From Chlamydiia bacterium (lineage in GTDB: Bacteria > Chlamydiota > Chlamydiia > Chlamydiales > FEN-1388): DNA of 10,285 nt. Positions 6,411 through 10,285 of this stretch are shown piece by piece. A model generated the notes under the pieces. The model was not told the DNA's origin. It ran no database searches and saw only the letters and a list, made by a program, of their open reading frames with translations. A program made the translations under genes and the position numbers. Numbering within the stretch: position 1 is the stretch's first letter; each line of letters opens with the position of its first letter. The stretch is from positions 1 to 10,285 of the forward strand of contig JAHFTM010000038.1 in NCBI GenBank assembly GCA_023269335.1, in the 5' to 3' direction.

Positions 6411-7304
6411 TTAGAAGTCTTCTGTGATGGGGTAGCGAAGCTGCAAACCAAGGCCTTCAAACTTCATGATGTAGGGATGGCCCTGCCGATAATCGACAAG
6501 CCACTTACGACAAAATGAACTTCTCCAGCCATCTCGAAAGAGCGTGAGAACATCTGAAGGCACTTCTTGAAAAGCAGCACACAGATCTGAGCGCACTAAA
6601 ATCAAATTACCCGTGAGACACACCGGCTGATAGCCTTTTCGACGAGCTATATCCAACATCACAGCAAGTGGCTGCTGGAGATTTTGAACAGCAAATTCAT
6701 CGGGAATTCTTTCGTTAAACAGCGGGTGCCAATGTAGACCAGCTTCAACACAAATGACTTTGGGTTTTCGCTGTAATCCTTCTAAAATCAAATAGTCTGC
6801 ACCATCCACATCTATCGATAGAAAATCAATTTCTTTATCGGGAAAATTTTTATCTGCAACTTTGTCAAGTGTGGCGCCACGTGTATCTTCATTTGTCGCT
6901 GTAATATATTCTTGTAGACATAGCATTCTCTCTTGACCTGCGTAGCGTGCAACAAGTTCTTGAAATCGTGAGGTATCGGCCTCTATCATAACACCTGACC
7001 AGCCTTTTTCCCAAAGATAGCGGCTATTGCTAAACCAGAGTCCATCTGCAGCACCAAATTCCACAAAAAACCCATCCCTCACCTGTAAACGTCTAAATAT
7101 TTCTTCAATAATACCGTCTTCACCACACTGTGAGTTGATATTGTGATAGTAACGGTTAAAACTGTGAGGAGATAGCCGGCTAAGAGCTTCCGTCGAAAGC
7201 AGTTGGGGAATTTCAGGTTCATGAGAGACAAGAACACTGCTTTGCAGAATAAGGAGACTTATAAAACAACATAAAAAAAGGACTCTATTTTTTTTTACTC
7301 GCAT
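6411..7304 (-). CDS. Exported FkbM-family SAM-dependent methyltransferase
   Basis: 297 aa. The ATG (complement of 7302-7304) has GAGG 5 nt upstream. Residues 1-27 are a basic start (MRVKKNR) plus a long hydrophobic run, a signal peptide or signal anchor. The domain shows the FkbM signature SQCGEDGIIEEIF (58-70), the SAM-binding glycine motif FFVEFGAADG (79-88), the acidic end of the next strand MIEAD (106-110), and LSIDVDGADYLILEGL (162-177). FkbM-type enzymes put methyl groups on hydroxyls, often of sugars in glycans or antibiotics, so O-methylation of a sugar made by the neighbouring transferases is the natural inference. SAM is a cytosolic cofactor, so an export signal here is as odd as on the transferases. 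The C-terminal part (about 230-297) has no motif I recognise. It is divergent from the 7421 GT2 gene across 116 nt. Confidence 0.88.
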   Translation of the reverse strand: MRVKKNRVLFLCCFISLLILQSSVLVSHEPEIPQLLSTEALSRLSPHSFNRYYHNINSQCGEDGIIEEIFRRLQVRDGFFVEFGAADGLWFSNSRYLWEKGWSGVMIEADTSRFQELVARYAGQERMLCLQEYITATNEDTRGATLDKVADKNFPDKEIDFLSIDVDGADYLILEGLQRKPKVICVEAGLHWHPLFNERIPDEFAVQNLQQPLAVMLDIARRKGYQPVCLTGNLILVRSDLCAAFQEVPSDVLTLFRDGWRSSFCRKWLVDYRQGHPYIMKFEGLGLQLRYPITEDF

Positions 7305-7420
7305 AATCGCCTCAAGTTAGTCTGGAGACGATAACGTAATTTTTATATTTGCAACAAATCAATTTTTCTAAAGGATTAAGGGATCGTAAGAAAATAACTT
7401 AGTGAACTTTTAGGTGAAGC
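7305..7420. promoter_or_regulatory. Divergent promoter region
   Basis: This 116-nt spacer separates the divergent methyltransferase and GT2 genes and should hold both promoters. The minus strand contains TATAAA (complement of about 7341-7346) without a good -35 partner. I cannot assign a convincing hexamer pair for either direction. AGGTGA (7412-7417) is the ribosome site of the plus-strand gene. Confidence 0.35.
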
Positions 7421-8248
7421 ATGCTGTTTCGTATTCTGGGAATACTTCTTTTAGTTTTTTATCCGTTTTATGCTTACATGGATTCACTTCCGCAAAGACC
7501 TACAGAGTTTGTCATCGTTGTGCCCTCGCACAATAATGAGCGTTTTTGCATTCAAAATCTGACATCCATCGTTCAGCAAACATACCCGCACTGGCATCTG
7601 TTTTATATTGATGATGCTTCGAGCGATAAAACAGGTCAACTTGTCGATGACTTTGTCAAAACACGTGGACTTGGACCAAGATGCACCATTGTTCACAATA
7701 AGAAGCGAAAAGGCTCTCTTGCTAATATTTATGACACAATTCACAAAGTTGCTCCCTACAAGGTTATTGTGACAGTCGATGGTGACGATCGTCTAGCCCA
7801 TCACAGCGTGCTTGAAATTCTCGCTTCTATCTATGCAGATAAAAATGTTTGGCTCACCTATGGCAATTTTACTTCCGATCCTCCAGGCTGGGGCAGCTGC
7901 TGTGAGTATATTCCTCCTGCAATTTCAAACGCACGCAGCTTTCGCTCTTATAGATGGGTTTTTGGTCATCTTAGAACGTTTTATGCCAAGCTTTTCCAAT
8001 TGATCAAAATTGAGGACTTTCAATGGAAGGGGGTCTTCTTTCCTATGGTAGGCGATATGGCCTTTATGTTTCCTATGGCAGAAATGGCCTCCAGAGGTCA
8101 TATTCGCTTTATCCCTGACACTTTATATATTTACAACGTGGCTAATCCCATTAACGACCACAGAGTCAATGCTTCTCAGTTACAAAACTTAGACAGGCAA
8201 ATTCGCCACATGCCTCCCTATCAGCCACTAAACAAGCTGTTTGATTAA
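7421..8248 (+). CDS. Exported family 2 (GT2) glycosyltransferase, paralogue C
   Basis: 275 aa. AGGTGA (7412-7417) precedes the ATG by 3 nt. Residues 1-19 (MLFRILGILLLVFYPFYAY) are hydrophobic and serve as signal peptide or anchor; the cleavage site is less clear than in the other two copies. GT2 motifs: FVIVVPSHNNERF (30-42), YIDDASSDKTG (62-72), VTVDGDD (117-123) with the DxD motif, LRTFYAKLFQLIKIEDF, then FFPMVGDMAFMFPMAEMA (206-223) with Asp212 aligned to the candidate base of the other copies. It is the near relative of the 792-1619 gene, sharing length, WGSCC, IYNV-NPIND and the C-terminal MPPY-PL. The changed residues around the acceptor-side loop (VGD in place of TWD or TYD) may mean a different acceptor. 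It is followed after 123 nt by the GT6 gene. Confidence 0.9.
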   Translation: MLFRILGILLLVFYPFYAYMDSLPQRPTEFVIVVPSHNNERFCIQNLTSIVQQTYPHWHLFYIDDASSDKTGQLVDDFVKTRGLGPRCTIVHNKKRKGSLANIYDTIHKVAPYKVIVTVDGDDRLAHHSVLEILASIYADKNVWLTYGNFTSDPPGWGSCCEYIPPAISNARSFRSYRWVFGHLRTFYAKLFQLIKIEDFQWKGVFFPMVGDMAFMFPMAEMASRGHIRFIPDTLYIYNVANPINDHRVNASQLQNLDRQIRHMPPYQPLNKLFD

Positions 8249-8258
8249 GGAAATAAAT

Positions 8259-8287
8259 TTGACAGTTTTAAAGCGTTACCGCAGAAT
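8259..8287 (+). promoter_or_regulatory. Candidate promoter of the GT6 gene
   Basis: A perfect TTGACA (8259-8264) and CAGAAT (8282-8287, four of six) are 17 nt apart. Transcription would begin near 8294, giving a leader of about 78 nt before the ATG at 8372. Together with the 2593 element this is one of only two perfect -35 boxes I found in the spacers. Confidence 0.45.
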
Positions 8288-8371
8288 GCCCCCATCATAA
8301 TGCAAGACATCTGAATGTAGCTCTTTTACTGATGTTTTGTGAACAACACTTTTTTGTGAGGAGATATCGGA

Positions 8372-9130
8372 ATGATACAGCGCTTTTTTTTATTTCTTTT
8401 GACCTTGTGCGTTTCATCCAGCCTTCTTGTTGCTGGACAGAAAGCAAATACTAAACAAAAAAAAATTGGTCTTTGTGTGACTGCTACAGGTCGCTATGAC
8501 CAATTTATCCCAGATCTTGTTAATTCTGCCAGAGCCTATTTTTGTAAAAAACATAAAGTGACTTTCTTTGTCTTCACTGATGGCACAATTCCCAATGCAC
8601 CAGATATTGTCAGAATTCAACAACAGCGCCTTGGCTGGCCCAATGATACTATGATGCGCTTTGAAATTTATTGTAAAAATCAGCAAGCTCTTGCAGACAT
8701 GGATTATGTGTTTGCCCTGGATGCTGACATGCGCTTTGTCGACAAAGTAGGTAGTGAAATTCTAGCGGATCTCGTCGGCACACAACATCCTGGCTTTGTA
8801 AATAAAAGGGGCTCATACGAAACAAACCCACGCTCACTTGCCTGTGTCAAGCCGAATGAAGGTTCAATTTATTTTGCTGGTGGCTTTTGGGGTGGAAGCA
8901 GAGCTTTATTTTTTAAAACATGTGCAGAGGCAAATCGTAGAATTCACATCGATCTGACAAATGGAATTCTTCCCGTATGGCACGATGAGAGCCATTTAAA
9001 TCGCTATTTCATCGACCACCCCCCGACAAAAATACTCTCCCCTTCTTACTGCTATCCTGAAAGCGTGAAACTACCTTACAAAAAGAAGCTCATCGCTCTC
9101 GATAAAGATCATGGGAAATTAAGAAAATAA
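8372..9130 (+). CDS. Exported family 6 (GT6, ABO/alpha-Gal-like) glycosyltransferase
   Basis: 252 aa. A strong GAGGAG (8358-8363) lies 8 nt before the ATG. Residues 1-22 form a signal peptide (near VAG|QK). The rest is an unmistakable GT6 domain: KIGLCVTATGRYDQFI (31-46), FFVFTDG (65-71), QQRLGWPNDTMMRF (84-97), the metal-binding DAD (117-119) in VFALDADMRF, HPGF (139-142), YFAGGFWGGS (167-176) and NGILPVWHDESHLNRYF (197-213) with Glu206 aligned to the catalytic Glu303 of human blood-group A transferase. GT6 enzymes are retaining transferases that add Gal or GalNAc from UDP-sugars in alpha-1,3 linkage to a galactose. At the donor-selecting triplet (LGG in human A, MGA in human B) this protein reads AGG, which leans to GalNAc by inference. 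It lacks the long stem of vertebrate enzymes, as bacterial members do, but retains DxD, which the characterised bacterial members I recall lack. Confidence 0.92.
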   Translation: MIQRFFLFLLTLCVSSSLLVAGQKANTKQKKIGLCVTATGRYDQFIPDLVNSARAYFCKKHKVTFFVFTDGTIPNAPDIVRIQQQRLGWPNDTMMRFEIYCKNQQALADMDYVFALDADMRFVDKVGSEILADLVGTQHPGFVNKRGSYETNPRSLACVKPNEGSIYFAGGFWGGSRALFFKTCAEANRRIHIDLTNGILPVWHDESHLNRYFIDHPPTKILSPSYCYPESVKLPYKKKLIALDKDHGKLRK

Positions 9131-9184
9131 CGTACATGTTCTTGGTGGACCTGCGCTGCAAAATCTTCCGTGAGCGTAAAGGAT

Positions 9185-9217
9185 GTCAGGAAATAAACTT
9201 TACAGTTATTTCCTGAC
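9185..9217. terminator. Bidirectional terminator hairpin between convergent genes
   Basis: GTCAGGAAATAA (9185-9196) and TTATTTCCTGAC (9206-9217) form a perfect 12-bp stem with a 9-nt loop, centred between the two convergent stop codons. The plus side is followed by a pyrimidine-rich stretch (TTCCTTATTCT) rather than a clean T run. Confidence 0.6.
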
Positions 9218-9223
9218 GATTCC

Positions 9224-10111
9224 TTATTCTCTCAGATATGCATGTGCACAAACATAATGATAACCATATTTTTTGAAGTTATCAATTGCTGATACTGCCG
9301 AGATGTCTTTCCACTGTAGCTGTCGTATTTTAAACTGGTCACTTCGAATATGTGCATAATTAAAATAGATCTCATATTCAGAGGCTCCAGAGCCAAAGAG
9401 ATCACTTTTGTCGATACACCGTAAAAAAGCCTTCCACAGAGGCAGGCTATGTCTTGTTTGTATAGCTTTATGAAGATCATCTAACACACATTTTTGCATC
9501 AGCATATGATGACAAATGCCTGAGAATGCAGGAAATACTTTATGAAGGTAGGGTAAAAGCCGACGAGCGTGAAAAAAATAGGGGCTATGGCATTCTGTAC
9601 CCACATTAAAGAGCGCTGCACCATTTTCTCCAATAAAAGTAACAGGGCGAAGAAAGATTGTATCGGAATCTACTATCAATACATTCGAAGATATCCCTGG
9701 GATCACCATAGGGGCATAAAGTTTGAGTAACTGTTGATAAATCCAGCCAAGCCGGTTGAGTCGATTTGCAACATATTGAACTGCCTCAACATTCGACCCT
9801 ACCAATTCGTAAGCTACGTCATGCATGCTAAAGGGATACAAGCTTTCATCATACCATTCTGCAGAGCCTGTTAGGCGCTCTTTTGAGACTACAATGACAC
9901 GGCGTACTTCGTGACAATTTTTCCTAATTCCTGCAATGCAGTGCTCAAGTGTATTGAGATCCTTTTTTGTACATGGAATAACTACATCAATGGGTTCATC
10001 TAAAAAAGTGAACTGTATTTTATCAGGACATAACAAATCACCCTGTAGTGTTGAAAATGGAAGGAGCAGTGATAGCAACGCTATCACTAGAGGCTGTTGA
10101 AAATGGACCAT
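9224..10111 (-). CDS. Exported DUF6492-like putative glycosyltransferase
   Basis: 295 aa. The ATG (complement of 10109-10111) is preceded by GAG about 7 nt upstream. Residues 1-24 form a signal peptide (near LQG|DL). The core follows the DUF6492 pattern of GT-A-like transferases: IDVVIPCTKKDLNTLEHCI (41-59), RRVIVVSKE (70-78), LGWIYQQLLKLYA (121-133), NVLIVDSDTIFLRP (143-156) with DSD at 148-150 as the likely metal/nucleotide-sugar site, then FHARRLLPYL (180-189), HHMLMQ (201-206) and SEYEIYFNY (244-252). No member's substrate is known to me, so I leave the reaction open. It lies 21 nt downstream of the partial gene at the right edge on the same strand, so the two are probably one transcript, and it converges on the GT6 gene across a 12-bp hairpin. 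Confidence 0.82.
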   Translation of the reverse strand: MVHFQQPLVIALLSLLLPFSTLQGDLLCPDKIQFTFLDEPIDVVIPCTKKDLNTLEHCIAGIRKNCHEVRRVIVVSKERLTGSAEWYDESLYPFSMHDVAYELVGSNVEAVQYVANRLNRLGWIYQQLLKLYAPMVIPGISSNVLIVDSDTIFLRPVTFIGENGAALFNVGTECHSPYFFHARRLLPYLHKVFPAFSGICHHMLMQKCVLDDLHKAIQTRHSLPLWKAFLRCIDKSDLFGSGASEYEIYFNYAHIRSDQFKIRQLQWKDISAVSAIDNFKKYGYHYVCAHAYLRE

Positions 10112-10132
10112 TTTTATCTCAAAAGAATACTC

Positions 10133-10285
10133 TTAGTCATTAAGTGAACTATTGTAGATATAAAGCACCTGTTTAACGTTATTAAGTGTTTCTGATCGAT
10201 ACATAAACGCTTTTTCTGCTTTTACGTTGAATGGTGGTTTTAACAAATCAAGACTCCGATAGTCACCTCTTCGAATATCCCTATT
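10133..10285 (-). CDS. C-terminal end of an unidentified gene (cut by window edge)
   Basis: Reading the minus strand from the window edge gives 50 codons without a stop, ending at TAA (complement of 10133-10135). The other two minus-strand frames stop early. The visible part includes RRGDYRSLDLLKPPF, KAEKAFMYRSETLNNV and the ending YIYNSSLND. The composition looks like real protein and the 21-nt spacing to the next gene fits an operon, but I recognise no family. A further glycan-related gene is likely from context only. Confidence 0.6.
   Translation of the reverse strand, partial: NRDIRRGDYRSLDLLKPPFNVKAEKAFMYRSETLNNVKQVLYIYNSSLND

Noticed and set aside
792..10111. Giant-virus origin, since such viruses also carry GT2, GT10 and FkbM-like genes
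   Set aside because: Shine-Dalgarno sites, 4-nt overlaps, Sec-type signal peptides and the adjoining amn gene point to a bacterial genome; single genes could still be transferred.
792..10111. Ordinary LPS or capsule biosynthesis cluster
   Set aside because: No flippase, polymerase, transporter or nucleotide-sugar synthesis gene is present, and the enzymes carry export signals that such clusters lack.
1..10285. Mobile elements, CRISPR arrays, tRNA or rRNA genes
   Set aside because: I saw no transposase or integrase sequence, no regularly spaced repeats and no cloverleaf-like segment on either strand.

Overview
The window is a bacterial accessory island of glycan-modifying genes beside one metabolic gene. 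The left edge holds nearly all of a short-type AMP nucleosidase (amn). It is followed by ten complete genes and by the 3' end of an eleventh at the right edge. Eight of the ten complete genes look like glycosyltransferases, one is an FkbM-type methyltransferase and one is a small protein of unknown function. Coding is dense: no gene-free stretch exceeds 300 bases, and I see no tRNA, rRNA, insertion sequence, integrase or CRISPR array.

Layout. Plus strand, 3-5293: amn, two GT2 paralogues, a GT-B/CgeB-like transferase, a small exported unknown protein that overlaps it by 4 nt, and a GT10 fucosyltransferase-like gene. Plus strand, 5423-6376: a GT-A-like transferase, convergent with an FkbM-family methyltransferase (minus, 6411-7304). 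A 116-nt divergent spacer separates that gene from a third GT2 paralogue (plus, 7421-8248). Then comes a GT6 (ABO/alpha-Gal family) gene (plus, 8372-9130), convergent with a DUF6492-like transferase (minus, 9224-10111). The latter lies 21 nt downstream of the partial edge gene.

The striking feature is that every one of the ten complete genes downstream of amn starts with a signal-peptide-like N-terminus (basic or polar start, hydrophobic core, usually a small-residue cleavage site). The families involved (GT2, GT10, GT6, FkbM) need nucleotide sugars or S-adenosylmethionine, which the bacterial periplasm is not known to supply. Bacterial members of these families are normally cytosolic, while eukaryotic GT6 and GT10 enzymes are Golgi-lumen proteins. 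The simplest inference is that the set is exported to a compartment of a host cell, where it builds or decorates glycans. GT10 and GT6 in one set suggest fucosylated, blood-group- or Lewis-like epitopes, but this is family-level reasoning only.

Organism. Gene density, Shine-Dalgarno sites and 4-nt overlaps point to a bacterium. The moderately low GC (about 40% by eye) and the exported host-style transferases suggest a host-associated, possibly obligately intracellular Gram-negative such as an environmental chlamydia or a member of Dependentiae. That placement is a guess; the window holds no phylogenetic marker.
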